Origin: Xiphias gladius | Taxonomy: Eukaryota > Chordata > Actinopteri > Istiophoriformes > Xiphiidae | Direction of reading: 5' to 3' | Assembly: GCF_016859285.1 (NCBI RefSeq) | Contig: NC_053405.1 | Location: 2,547,260-2,611,259 of the forward strand | DNA length: 64,000 nucleotides | Shown here: positions 1 to 14,727 of the stretch, piece after piece | Layout: each line of letters opens with the position of its first letter | Numbering within the stretch: position 1 is the first letter of the stretch | Program-made: the position numbers and the translations under genes | The notes under the pieces: model-generated | The model's input: only the letters and a program-made list of their open reading frames with translations | Told to the model about the DNA's origin: nothing | Database searches by the model: none

Positions 1-432
1 ACTGTTAAACTGATATAAATCTGCTCTACATTGGCTATAAAGAAATAGTAATACACTGGGGAAGAGTAAGAAGGGTAAGATTTGTGTTTTATGAGCCTCA
101 GTGTCTCTGCTATGTGTAAACACTCTACTTTTTCCTCTCTAATTTGGCTTCCTTTTCTCCTATAGATCTCCCATTAACAGATATCTTTACCGTTTCTCCC
201 AGCTGTGTCTGTTATCATTAAGACTCATTGTCAGTAATGTAATTTTCACAGTAATTTCGCAGGGATGTGGGCTGGATGTAATAGCGCAGCATGTATGTGA
301 AGATTGCCCGCGTAGACTTTGTATCCCTGTGTGTGTGTGTGTGTGTGTGTGTGTATCTGTGTGAATGAGAGATAGAAGCTCACGGCTGATGAAAGGAGAA
401 ATGCTATAATTTATCTTCTCCTTTTATTACAG
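1..432 (+). other. Sequence upstream of the tspan1 start exon, with a (GT)n tract
   Basis: This stretch ends in a pyrimidine-rich run and an AG at 431-432, directly before a six-base leader and the tspan1 ATG. It therefore reads as the end of a 5' intron. A (GT)13 dinucleotide run sits at about 329-354. No coding exon is visible on either strand. Confidence 0.6.
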
Positions 433-438
433 TTGAAA

Positions 439-557
439 ATGGGCTGCTTCACATTCATCAAATTGATGATGGGCTTGTTCAACTTGCTTATCTCTGTAAG
501 TATGTTTCCTCTTTGATTGCATACTCATATATGATGAGGAGGTTGGGAAGGTGGGGG

Positions 558-593
<36 letters not shown>

Positions 594-3500
594 TTTATTG
601 TGTGGAAATCTTTAAATTGTGTAAAATATTTAAATGCAAAGTCGTGTGTGAAGTTGAAAACAATTTCAACACAATGAACAGGAAATCATTTCATCCCGCC
701 CTTCAATGAAAACAGAGATGTTACGTAAACATTTCAGACCTCTGAAGATACTCAGATCCTTTCTCCTCCACTTTCTCCCCACTGTAGCAATTTTCATCTC
801 ATTAACTTCAAAGGCTCTAATTTTGCCAACTACATCTTTGGCTTAATGTCGATAACTAATATGGTTTGTGAAATGGAGAGAAACTTTGGCGGGCTAAGCT
901 GAATTCGTCTGCCGAGTCGGGTCCACCTGGGCTCCCACTGTCACAGCTGAAGCTCTCAGCGCAAGTCATCATTTTCCTCACATTTCCCATTTCTGCCTGA
1001 GTGCCACTGCTTGATAAATCTGGCGCGGCAGCTCTAAAAGTCACGGCAGCACACTGATTATGATGTCCCTTTGAAATTTTAGCCAGCAGAGCAGAATGAT
1101 GAAATGATACTCCTCAGCTCATAAAGACGATGCTTTAATGCAGCCGTTCAAACACTCAGGTCACTGCAGGTGCATTTAAAGTTCAGTGTTGCAACTTTAT
1201 CATCTCGTCCTCGTCAGATTTCTGCATTTAGAGAATTTCTCTTTCGAGGAAATAACAGGAGCAGGGAAAACAAATTAATATTCTTCTGTGAATCTGAGTC
1301 AATTAATAAATTCCAAAACTCGATTCTTGTACATTTATAATGTCACGGTTTCTCTTTGCTATAAAACAGTCATTTGTGCAGTCCTGTAGCTTCTAACTTT
1401 AATGCTATGGAGGAGGGAAAATACCTCAACCAGCACAGTCGTCGGTGAACATTTTGATTCGAAAGTTTCCCATTGTTGCATCAGGTTTTGTTTCCCCATC
1501 CATTTGTGTTTCTCCTAACCTAACCTGAACCCAAACTTAGCCTAAAAGTCTATCTAATTAGTTAAAAAGGCTAGCCTAGCCTTTAACCTTAAGCAGTCGT
1601 CTGCCAGGTTATGCTGAAAAACAACTAGTTCCAATGCCATGTTGTTCAACCTTGTCGGAAGGCAAAAGTGTTTATAGCCGTTCCGCATGGCCAGACTTGA
1701 AGGGAAGTCAACGACGTCTCTCTTGAAAACCAATACATGGACAGAAATGTTTAATTTAAGAATGAAATAAAGCTTGAGAGAGAAGTTCAAACCCTGCTAA
1801 CTGCCCAGTTCTAACGTCAGAAAGGTGTCGGTGGTTTCTGAAGCCGTTTGACCATCCAACAAGCAAGAGTCAGAAGTTCACCGTGTCACAACCCAGCTCA
1901 AAGATAAACGATCATGACCGCATCGGCCGTGACTTAATTTTAAGTGACTAAAATGGAAATCAAACAAAACAAAAAAAAAAAAAAACCAACCAAACCAAAG
2001 GAATAGAAGCGAGGGAAAAAAGACAGACTGGGGGACAGAGTGTTGCAGTCCAACGCTGTCTCCTAGAGATTTTGACTATATTCAACTAATGTGTAATGGC
2101 AAATACATTATGAAGGAAACATTATGCCGACCGAATGTATTGTCTATTAATGTAATTAGGAAATTTTCTTAATTAAAATGTAAAATGTTCACGGACAAAG
2201 TTTTTTTTTTTTTCCCACCAAAACAGCTGATCTTGCAGTACAATATCCACAATATTAATAGGATTCCTGTTAATAGCCCCTTTAGACTGTTTCCCGGACA
2301 AGCGTGAGAGACACGCGTTGAAATCTTTGGCTGTCAATCAAAAGCAGCGGCCCCGGATCGCGCTGAGAGACGCGTCCACCGATGGCCGACCAAAAAATCC
2401 TTTGGCAATCAAACAGGCTCCGTCAGGCAGAGTTTGAAAATCAGGACCCAATTCTCATAATGTGACTGCTTCCACAGTCCCCATCTACAAACCAACCAAT
2501 CAAAACAAGACACGAAATTAGGCAGAAGACACTAGAGAGCTCCCGTGATGCTACTGCTAAAAACACAATCTCACCATGCAAAGCTGGCATCTCGTGCTAC
2601 ACTCATTTTCCCGATGGCAACCACCCCACCTCTCGCGCCCGTAGAGAGGGTCGTCACAACTTCCGTGCAATATTGCAGTGTACAGAGGGTCGATGTCTGA
2701 TTGAATTAATAACCAACAAAGCAGGAAAAAGTGTCTTAGGGTATCTGAAAAAGTTTAGGGAGCTATTCTGAAACATAGACTGGTATTATTGGTGAGAAAT
2801 GATTGTGAAGTCGTAGTCAAGATCAACATAGAGGACAGCTGGGACCCTTGTCGTGAGTGCCATTAAAAAATATATTTTTAAATATCTGAAAACAAACCTT
2901 AACGAAACATACCCAGAGCCTGTGATTTTAATTCCAAGGCTACATTTCTCCTCTGCCATGAGACTCTGACTTGACGCTGCCTTGGAACGGCTCTAAATGC
3001 GGTGGAAATTAGAAGTGTCTCTATGTGTGCTGTGCGTGTGCAGACCCACGCTCCAGTGTCGGGACTTAATCAGATTGTCTGCTCCCAGTAATATGACCCA
3101 TGAAGATGGGTTTTATACTCAACTGATGTCTTTTTCATTCCAGGCCTTTCAAAGAGAACCAATTCTGTTTCAATTGGGGTGGATCGGGCCCGTTCTCTTC
3201 TCCACTCCCCTGGTATCTTTCTATCTCTTCTCTCCATTCACTTACCCCTCTCTGGAGCCCGTGGCCTCCCATTCAGCTGCCTGTTATTCATTCGTTTTCC
3301 TCTGACCCTGATGGGCTATATTTCCCATCTCCACAGATAGGACACTGCTTTTTCTTTCCCCCCACTCTTTCAAAAACCTGATTTACTTCCAGTCCTTTTG
3401 CCATGTAGGTGTTGAACTGACATCCACCTGCATATGGCACACCACCATCAAAGGGATTAGCCATCTTCCAAAAAGGAAAAAAAAAGAAAGAAAAAGACAG

Positions 3501-6500
3501 CATGTCAGCTATAATTATACCTGCTGAAGGATGATGGTGGCAGACATGGAGATAGAGGGGGAATATGCTTGTCGAATCAAATTTAGCGAACGGTGCAATG
3601 ATGGCACTGAACAGGTTCAAGAGATGAGAAGAGAGCCCCAGAGTGAAAGGAGAGGAGAGGTATAAAGAATGAAGGAGAGGGTAAAAAATAGACAGGAAGA
3701 GCAGGAAAGAGACAAAGGAAAGAAGGGGGGAGATGATTCCCACATGGGAGACGTCAACATCTGACAGGAGGTGTGGAGTGTCGGGGCCTGATGGAGAGAA
3801 GAGGGGGCAACGTGACTGCAGTGACTCTGATATAGCCTGACAGACAATATCAGGTTTAAAACGTGGTTTCTGCAGAGGAGGAGAAAAGAAGAAGAAATCA
3901 CTCAGTACGAGGAGTGCGGGGTGAAATACACAGAGGGGAGGAAGGAGGATAAAAGGGTGGGGAAAGAAGAGGAAGAGAAGGTCAGAGGTGGAGACATGAG
4001 GAGGGAGAGCCAGGTAGAGAGAGTAAAGAGATGACGACAGTGAGATCAGGTAATTTCCAGTCTGTAATGTGAAACATGTGACCTGGTTTTGAAATTGTTT
4101 GTTATGAGCAGGTCTCACCAGTTTTACGCCAATAGATTTCAGTGAATGCACTTCAGCGTCCCCTAATGAAATGACTGCCTGCTCACCCTTTTGTTGTACA
4201 TGGTCAGAGACCAATGAAAGATGAGACAAAGCAAGTTTAATAACCATAAATTCTCAAATAGTGGCGTTTTAAAAGTCCCCTTTTTTTTAACAGAAATACA
4301 GTCTTCTCACTCTAATTTCCATTTTCTTCTACCTTACCATTTTTTCAGTCAGCGTTAAGCTGCTGTCTCAGAAGCTCCACACCTGCAAAGACATTGCACG
4401 TAAAAACCTATGGAGTGGCCACGAGGGCATGATCCTCCCCCTTTAGGGTTGTAAGGTATTTAATGAAACATCAGCCGGAAGTGTAGTAATTGACAGCAGC
4501 TGCTTGAAAGAACGTCAAATTAGAAGTGACTGTAATTAATGAATTTAGAACAATACAGCGAAAGTCTACCCCAGCCACTGGTCATAGTATGAAATACAGG
4601 ATTACTGCCAACGAGAACCAATAACAGGAGGGCAGATACATTTAGAGGCCGATGTGAGGTGGTACTGAATAAACGACAACTATGTCCTTCTCTCAGGCAC
4701 TCAGTCCTAGCGTTCACACTTTCGTTTCCTCACAAACCCAGGAACCCAAAATTGCTGACAAGGCTCGTTTCCTTTTGCATCCTGGGGTAAGACTAAAAGC
4801 AGGAACACCCCTTTCGACTGATCAGCTGGTTTTAGTTATGATTTGGGTGTCACAACTGATCAGAACAAGTTGTACCAAGTCTATTCTAGTCTGGGTCACC
4901 TGGTTAAATTTTAGCAGAAGTTAAAACTTTATTGGAAAGGTCAGTCGACAAAACTGATCAGTTCTGTTTTTACATTCAGCCTGTGCACCACATTGTAACT
5001 GGTTGAACAGTCCAAAGAGAGCATAGCAGTTGTATGCTCTGGTCAGGCGGAAAATGTGTTCAAAACATGTGGTGTGAGTTAATGTATTGCACAAAATTAT
5101 CAAAATTGCAGTTTCACGCCGATGAAAAGTTCCCTCTCCTTCCTGTCCTTTTATCTTAATGCACCATTTCGTCCAAGTTTAGCATTTTTAACGTTTTCAA
5201 AACTTCGATATCAAAAAAAAAAAGGAAAACTTTTTTTCAGCAATGCCCACTTCTGGTTTCAAGAATTCATGTCATCCCAGAATTCACAGGGGTGTAAGTA
5301 TAATAGTACAGTGTATTTCAGTGGAAGTACTGGTCACGTACGGAGTGTGTAATCCATGTTGTCAATGCGCTCCCTACTTAAACTTGCCAAATTTAGTTGC
5401 GGGACTGAAAAAGGCAAACGATCCTGTCTTTGGCTGAGCAGTAATGTTCTCTTTTCTTCGTTGTCCATCCTATAATACCTTAGAATATCTCTGTACACTC
5501 CAAGGCTGGCTTTATCCACCATCACAAGATGATCACTAAATGGATTTCTGTCCATTATGCTTGTGCGACATGGTTGGGGGGATAAAGGTGGTCATGGGAA
5601 AGGGGGGTCATTTCGTTCAGAGAGGTAAAAAGGGGCCAAGTTGTTGCTTGGCTTCGATACATAATGGGAAGCCTTAGGCAGCACCTCTGTCTCACAAAAG
5701 AAATCCTCCTCTCTGAATGGAGGCAAGGATATTGAAGTGTCATGGCGTCTCTAAGATTTAATAGTAAGAGAGAGTTAGTAATGTTAGATGGCCCCTCATT
5801 TCCAAAAACTATTACCCCCTAAAGGGCCGTTGACTTGACCCCGTCTGAATGACTGCCAGGCAAACGAACGACTGACGTTTTACTCGCCATTGTTAAGTGA
5901 GGATTACACCCTCTGGAAAGCTAACTAGTCAGTGTCCTACTTTCACAGATGACAGGGATTTGTATGCTACATACATGCACATGCATAGTTTTTTAAACTA
6001 ATGTATGCTAATCTTATTTTCCTGGATCCTCCTTCAGCTGGGGGGCCTGACCCTGCTGGCCATGGGAATCTGGGTAAGCGTGGACGGGGGCTCCTTCCTA
6101 CAGCTGCTTGGGCCATTCTCCAGCCAAGGCATGCAGTTCGTCAATGTGGGCTTTTTCTGCATCGCCATCGGGGCCGTGCTGGTGCTGCTGGGGCTGCTGG
6201 GCTGCTGTGGTGCCCACAAAGAGAGCAAGTGTCTGCTGCTCACGGTATGTGTGCCAGACCTACTTTACGTCATTTCCATACTAGTGCAGATGTAAGTCGA
6301 AGGTACAGTGTAGGTTTGCTTCACCAATGGTAGCAAGGTAGCAGGAAAGCACTGTCTTACTTCCTCCTTATTCACAAACCTAGTGGCCCCATCTGGATGC
6401 TAACATTTTGCCGTTCACGCTGCAGTTTTCTGGCTGCGGTGTTATGATTTTAAGGCTGTGTTGTATAGTCCGGAGAACTCTGAAACAGAGAGAATAAGAC

Positions 6501-9500
6501 TTTTCCTCCATTGCTTTCAGGTAACGTCGCAGACAGCTGTCATCTCATCGGTTGCGCATACAAACAAACATGATCAAAGTTGAAACTATGGCTGCCCCTG
6601 AAACCTTTGTGATTTATAACAACAGTCAAAAAGCCCGCAAGTCATGCCTCATCTTGTCAGTCGAATCAGACAAATCTTTTTTTTTTTCTTTTTTTGTGGC
6701 ATTATACATAAAGCAATGTAGGATAACAGCACGGCAAACTTTCAAAAGTTATTATAAACCTAGCTGTAATGGAAATGGAGAAGGGTGATGGACATGGAGG
6801 ACTGAGCAGCTTGTTTCCATTTGTTGCTCCAATGCTCTCAGCTTTGGTGCCGAGTGTTAGTGAAGTTGGCCAATTTAGCCGTCTTCTTTTGAACCAGACG
6901 CTTGTACAACGTCCTCAACTGCCATCCTGTGCTGTACGCAGCCTTGGCAATGGAGATGCACTGTCGTGTGATAGGATTTTATTAGTGAATAAAGCCCAAT
7001 CAAAATGTAAAATTACTACAGAGAAGTCAGGTACGGCCCTATTTGAAAATGATTCATCCTGCAAAGTTTGGCATCTTCGCTGTCTCAAATTCTGCCTTCT
7101 AGTTGAAACACTTTTAACTTTAAAGAAAAATTTGCAAAACTTGACTAAAAATCTTATTCAATTCCATGAGCATACAGAGATGAGGAAATGGGGAAAATGG
7201 AGGGAAACAGCAGGTAAAACTGTATATGAAATAACCAACTGTATAAGTATAACTGGTCTGTTTTGATCGGTCAAACAGATGTCAGACAAACTTGATTCAA
7301 AAATAGTGTTTTGGCTACGTGTTAGTTACAACAACGGACATTTAATAAAACAGTCTCAAAATAACTATGAAAACAATGACAAACTGAAAATCGACTTCAG
7401 CTAGAGACAGGCTCAAAAGCTTTACTGGTCCATATTTTTTAGCAATGAATCAAATGACCGTGTGTGATCCTCACACACCGTGTGTAATCCACAAAGAATT
7501 ATCACCATCTCTGCAGCTCTACTGAGCTTTTTAGCCCCTTTTAGCTCTTAGTTTTGGTTTTGCAGCTCATTTACTGTCCGGTTCAGTCTCAGTGCTTCCA
7601 GCAGCAGCAGCGCCAGACAGCACTTTTCATCCATCAAGCTCTGATATTCCCACTTTTCACTACCTGCGCGGCAGCAAACAGCAGACAGACAAAGTCAGAG
7701 ACCGGCGGGGGAAGGAAGTGGAGCATTTCGCAGCTAAAGAGCCAGATGTTTTTTCTCAGGGGTTGGTGGAGACCTAACCAGAGCTGAGTGAATAAATGGA
7801 CGTAGATTCATCAGGTGGACACAAATGGGATGATCATGTTACCCTGTGTCTGCTGGATGTTTAAATAGGCAATTGCGCTCCATGTATTTTAATACAAATG
7901 ATTTCTCTAGGTGTCTCCCAGTAAGTCTTGAGACATATAAAAATGGTATATATAGCAAATGCAAAAAACGAATGTGGAAATTCAACCGAGAAGGAGAGTA
8001 AATAGTGTGATGGTTCAGGCATCGTCTCATGTATGGTCTCACCCATCCATGCATTTACGTCGGGCTCATCAACAGCCCAGCTAATATCCACATCCACCCC
8101 TCCTGCCTCATCCATACCGGCGACACCGCCAACCACCGAACAGCCCAGTGTACATCATTATGTTCGCAAACGACAGGTCTAACTACCTCTTAGTCCACTG
8201 CAGTGAATCTAACGAGGAGCACAGGCAGTACATTTGCCCCTGCAGAGCCCCCCATCATGTCCACATCTCCCATTGAGTTGAAGGATGACGGTGGAGCAGA
8301 TCCTGCGACTGACAGCGCAGGACGCAGCGCACATCAGAATCACACGAGGAAACAGCTGTAATGGACGGAATAAAGAAAATGGATAAGGTGATAGAATGGA
8401 CCGTTCAGGCTCTGTGTCTCCTTATCGTCCCTCAGCCAAGCTTTATCGACACGGCGATTGTTACGTACAACAGTAACTGTGAAAAAGGCCCTGGATCTTA
8501 CAAAAATCTGAATCTTTCATGGTGCTTGACCAACAGAAAATAATCTATGATATAAACACTTGTTTTATTTTAACAGGTTTTGCTTTACCCTATTCCGCAT
8601 GTATTTTCAATCTGTTCTAGGGCTACTAAAAAATTCTGATTGATGATTAACTTTATTATTATGAATTTATCGATTATTCTTATTATTTTAAAAGCTGTAA
8701 CAAGGATTTTAGAGACGCTGGGGTCACGAGTCCAAATCTTCTTACTCCCTCCGAAAAAATTTGACCGGATACAACATTAAAAGTAAAGTCAAATTTTTTG
8801 TATCATTCAGTTAGCTGTTGTTCAGAGATACTGCACGTAATCTTTATTGCCAAACACGAAAGGGTAAATGATAGAATAATGCTATATAATAGTGTATATT
8901 AACCACTAATGAAAATAATTGTTAGTTGCAGCTCTGAAGTTGTCGTATCTCATAAGCGAAGCGGTGGCCAAAAGTAAGAAAATAAATCCCTGGTTGCAAT
9001 AAAATGGGAATTTTTTGATTAAATTGTTGAGTTTCTGACTTGATTTTGAAAAGTTCTCACCAAACAAAAAGATCATTATTAGTATTATAAAGAACTCCTC
9101 GTGTCGTCCTCTTCCCTCCATGCAGTTCTTCTCCATCATCCTCATCATATTCATTGCTGAAGTGGCGGCAGGAGTGGTGGCTCTGGCCTACTCTTCATTT
9201 GTAAGTTCCCCAACTTCACCTCTTCCTCTTTTTTCCCCCCGTGCGCGGCCTCATGACATCCTGGTCCTCCTCCTCCTCCTCCTCCACTCCTGCTCTTCAC
9301 TGCCTTTCCTTTGTCTCCTAATTCTTCTCGTCCCCCTCTGTTGTTCTCTTTCACCGTCTCACCTCCTCGTCCCACTCTCTGGATTTTATCTCCACGTAAA
9401 TTCTCCATCATAGCTGCGGCCATCATTGAATTACTGGCTTTATGTCGGCCTCACTACATTCGGCTACTTAATGACTCCGGGATAGCCTGGGGCTGTGTGC

Positions 9501-12340
9501 GCTGTCTCTCACTTTGAGCAATTTATTACTCTGGAATATTGAAGCTAAAGCATTTTATATGCAAAACAGCCTATTTACATATGTGTTCCCCTCTCTCACA
9601 CACACTCACACACACGTGCACACACACATGCTCCATTTCCATTTAGTGCCTCGTATAATAATTACAAGGATTTCAAATGAGCTACGTAGAAAGGAGGTTA
9701 GTGAAGACTGGGATCCTAATAAAGAAAATAGAAAGTGGAGTTTTTTATCCAATCAGACAATGTATCTCAGGCCCCAGGAGCGAGAGAGGTAATCTAACAC
9801 ACATCCGTCTGCAGGGAGGAGCTGATGAATGGAGGAGAGTGGTGTGCACTGCTTGGGAATTTCATTTGTTCCTGCTTCTGTTGTTGGTAATCCAGTTTCA
9901 GCTGCAACTGCACTGCAAAAAAAAAAACCCCAGAGAAAAACAACCGACGTGGTTCGACCGTTGCAATGCCTGAAACCACCTACGTCTGGCTACGCTGGCC
10001 AACGCGTGACATGCGTGGCCATGTAAGGACTGACTGCTGCGTCCCAGAGTCCAACATGCTAGCGGACTGACACTGTCGTAGCTTCATAACGGCGACACAC
10101 ACCTCTCGATGCACGCTCGTCAGGTCAAGCCGTTTTCCTCATCTCCCGGTGTCGGTGCGAGTCAGCTCCCCGGAGCAGCAGCGATTTTACGCGTTACTCT
10201 GCCCCGACTGCGTCTTCTGTCTCTAGAGTGCACCTGATGTAATACGGGCGTCAACGATGCAATGTGGCCAGTGGGTTTTGTGCCAGAAGGGGGAACTCTG
10301 ACGATTTGGCACAAAACAAATGTTGGCGCGCACCGGTGGACATGTGCAAAACATATGTATAAAGCCCTTTGTGCCTCCAGAGGGAGCTGCCCGAAGCCTG
10401 ATGAACGTCCCCAAGTGATGTCAGAATCCAGCCAGACCGACAGCGGTCGAGGAATAGAAAGGATCTCTTGGTCTGCTGCATTGATTTTAAAATGAAACCG
10501 TCTTTCACGAGTGTGAAAATGCCACGGGAGAGCGATGCCAGATCAGTGGAGTGCTCTTCTGAGAGAGGAGGTCTATGTGGATGGCTGGCCAGCCGCACTA
10601 AACCCCCACCCAGTAGCGAAACAAATCTTAACCATGGCAGCGGCAGTTTAGAGAATCCTCAGAGGAATCGTTTGGGAAGACACGGACGTACTGAAAAACC
10701 ATGCTGTCCCAGGGACAGGTGGACTACATGAGTAAATATGGCTCATGCTTAAGGATCCAAGTACACACAAAAACTCCTTCGTAAACTTATTTGTCCTTAA
10801 AATCTTATTTTCTTAAGACGAGAGAAGTGGGCAGTGCAGTACAGAATACCTCAGCCCTGTTCACAGTGAACCAAATCTGTCGGCCTGAAGTCTTCCCATT
10901 GGCCCCCGTGCCGCACACGCCGCGCCGCTCAGAGCAGGATTCCCAGGCGGAGTAGGCTCGTCTTGTGGGAGCCATTCGCAAATAGTTACCCATTTGTTCT
11001 GACGCCATTAGGAGGTTTTAGCAGGAGACGTTACTTTGCAAACCACTGCGCTACATAGCAAGCGGGAGTTAGGTCACTGCGGGGTGTCGACCGGCATCTC
11101 TGTGACAGACCGTGTAGGTGAATCCGAACGTATTGTGGTCGTGGAGACAAACCGCATCATTTTCTCCTACGTGGACCGCGGGCCCAAAGGTCAGCGCAGG
11201 TGGACCAAAGTTCAAATCTAAGTTTTCAGCTGAGCACACCACAAACCACACACACGGTGGCAGAGGGTAGATTTTAACCGCACTCCTACATTTTCACTCA
11301 TCTTTAAAAAAAAAAAAAAACTGGTATTTAGGACTCAACTACAAGAAAACTTTTTTTTTTTTTTGCAGTGTAAAGGTCTGCCTCTAACTTCTCCCACTCT
11401 GTCTCTCGGTGTTCTTGTTTACTCTCTCTCTGTGTGTGTGTGTGTGATATCCCGTGAATTCTGGTCGTGTCCGATCCCGAGTGTGCCTGCTCCCGCACAA
11501 AAAGAAGTTGTGAGCGAGTGTGTGTGTGTGTGCGTGTGTGCGCGTGTGTGTGCGTGTGTGTGTGTGTGTGCGCGTCCTTGGAGGCAGAGCTGGGAGCAGT
11601 GCCGCTACCGCCGCGGTTCTGTTGAATTAAACCTGCCCCATGTCTCGCCTGTCACTTCCCGAAGCCACGCTGACCACGGCGGGCGATGTAAACGGCTCCC
11701 GGCGAGGAGGCGAGTCGACGGCGCAGCGCACGCCGGTGCGACAGGGAGAGGAGGGGGGGAGGCCCGAGCTATTGTCTGAGGCTCTCGATGCCGCGGGTTT
11801 TTGTCGTCCTTGAGGGGACCACGGATACAGCTCAGGGTCCGCCGAACGCGCTGTTTGTTAGCTTTAGCATCATCTGTTCATCACACACACACACACACAC
11901 ACACAAAGGACGTCGTCGGTCCCACCGCGGGCACGAGTTCGTGAGAGCAGCTGTCCATCTCCTGCTTTTGATAAGACACGGTAAACACAATAGCATCGAA
12001 ATAATGAATATGGGCAATAAACATCTAATATGCATATATATAGCCGCCTGTGTCTCTGACTCTGTCTCCGACTCTCTCTCCGTCTCTCTCTGACTCTGTC
12101 TCTGTCTCTGACTGACTCTGACTCTGTCTCTGTCTCTGACTCTCTCTCCGACTCTGACTCTGACTGTCTCTCTCTGGCTCTGTCTCTGTCTCTGTCTCTG
12201 TCTCTCTCTGTCTCTGTCTCTCTCTGTCTCTGTCTCTGACTCTCTCTCTGTCTGTCTGTCTGTCTGTCTCTCTCTGTCTCTGACTGACTCTGACTCTGTC
12301 TCCGACTCTCTCTCCGACTCTGTCTCTGACTCTCTCTCTC

Positions 12341-12423
<83 letters not shown>

Positions 12424-14209
12424 GACTGACTCTGACTCTGACTGTCTCTCTCTGGCTCTGTCTCTGTCTCTGACTGACTCTGACTCTGTCTCTGTCTCTC
12501 TCTGTCTCTGACTCTCTCTCCGACTCTGACTCTGACTGTCTCTCTCTGGCTCTGTCTCTGTCTCTCTCTGTCTCTGACTGACTCTGACTCTGTCTCTGAC
12601 TCTGTCTCTGACTCTGTCTCTGTCTCTGACTGACTCTGACTCTGACTGTCTCTGACTCTGTCTCTGACTCTGTCTCTGTCTCTGACTGACTCTGACTCTG
12701 TCTCTGTCTCTGTCTCTGTCTCTGACTGACTCTGACTCTGACTCTGTCTCTGTCTCTGACTCTGTCTCTGTCTCTGTCTCTCTCTGGCTCTGTCTCTGTC
12801 TCTGACTCTCTCTCCGACTCTGACTCTGACTGTCTCTCTCTGGCTCTGTCTCTGTCTCTGACTGACTCTGACTCTGTCTCTGTCTCTGACTGACTCTGAC
12901 TCTGTCTCTGTCTCTCTCTCTGTCTCTGACTGACTCTGACTCTGTCTCCGACTCTCTCTCCGACTCTGACTCTGACTCTGTCTCTGTCTCTGACTGACTC
13001 TGACTCTGACTGTCTCTGACTCTGTCTCTGTCTCTGACTGACTCTGACTCTGTCTCTGTCTCTGACTGACTCTGACTCTGACTGTCTCTGACTCTGTCTC
13101 TGTCTCTCTCTCTCTGTCTGTCTGTCTGTCTGTCTCTCTCTGTCCGTCTGTCTCTCTCTGTCTCCTGACTCTCTCTCCGACTCTGACTCTGACTGTCTCT
13201 CTCTGGCTCTGTCTCTGTCTCTGACTGACTCTGACTCTGTCTCTGTCTCTGACTGACTCTGACTCTGACTGTCTCTCTCTGGCTCTGTCTCTGTCTCTGA
13301 CTGACTCTGACTCTGTCTCTGTCTCTGACTGACTCTGACTCTGTCTCTGTCTCTGACTGACTCTGACTCTGACTGTCTCTGACTCTGTCTCTGACTCTGT
13401 CTCTGTCTCTGACTGACTCTGACTCTGACTGTCTCTCTCTGGCTCTGTCTCTGTCTCTGACTGACTCTGACTCTGTCTCTGTCTCTGACTCTGTCTCTGT
13501 CTCTGACTCTGTCTCTGTCTCTGTCTCTCTCTGGCTCTGTCTCTGTCTCTGTCTCTGACTCTCTCTCCGACTCTCTCTCCGTCTCTCTCTCCGTCTCTCT
13601 CCGACTCTGTCTCTGACTCTCTCTCCGACTCTGACTCTGACTCTGTCTCTGTCTCTGTCTCTGACTGACTCTGACTCTGACTCAGACTCTCTCTCCGTCT
13701 CTCTCCGACTCTGACTCTGACTGTCTCTGACTCTGTCTCTGTCTCTGTCTCTGACTGACTCTGACTCTGACTCTGACTGTCTCTGACTCTGTCTCTGTCT
13801 CTGACTGACTCTGACTCTGACTGTCTCTGACTCTGTCTCTGTCTCTGACTCTGTCTCTGTCTCTGACTCTGTCTCCGACTCTCTCTCCGACTCTGTCTCT
13901 GACTCTGTCTCTGTCTCTGACTGACTCTGACTCTGTCTCTGACTCTGTCTCTGTCTCTGACTGACTCTGACTCTGTCTCTGTCTCTGACTGACTCTGACT
14001 CTGACTGTCTCTCTCTGGCTCTGTCTCTGTCTCTGACTGACTCTGACTCTGACTCTGACTGTCTCTGACTCTGTCTCTGTCTCTGACTGACTCTGACTCT
14101 GTCTCTGACTCTGTCTCTGTCTCTGACTGACTCTGACTCTGACTCAGACTCTCTCTCCGTCTCTCTCCGACTCTGTCTCTGACTCTGTCTCCGACTCTCT
14201 CTCCGTCTC

Positions 14210-14242
<33 letters not shown>

Positions 14243-14694
14243 TTGCCTCTGTGTCTCTCTCTCTGTCTCTGACTCTGTCTCGACTCTCTCTCCGTCTCTC
14301 TCTGACTCTGTCTCTGTCTCTCTCTCTCTGTGTCTCTGTCTCTGTCTCTGTCTCTGTCTCTGTCTCTGACTCTGTCTCCGACTCTCTCTCCGTCTCTCTC
14401 TGACTCTGTCTCCGACTCTCTCTCCGTCTCTCTCTCCGTCTCTCTCTCAGACTCTCTCTCCGTCTCTCTCCGACTCTGTCTCTGACTCTGTCTCTGACTC
14501 TGTCTCCGACTCTCTCTCTCCGTCTCTGTCTCTGACTCTCTCTCTGTCTGTCTGTCTCTCTCTCTGTCTCTGACTCTCTCTCCGACTCTCTCTCCGACTC
14601 TCTCTCCGTCTCTCTCTGACTCTGTCTCTGTCTCTGTCTCTGACTCTGTCTCTGACTCTGTCTCTGACTCTCTCTCTGTCTGTCTGTCTGTCTC

Positions 14695-14727
<33 letters not shown>

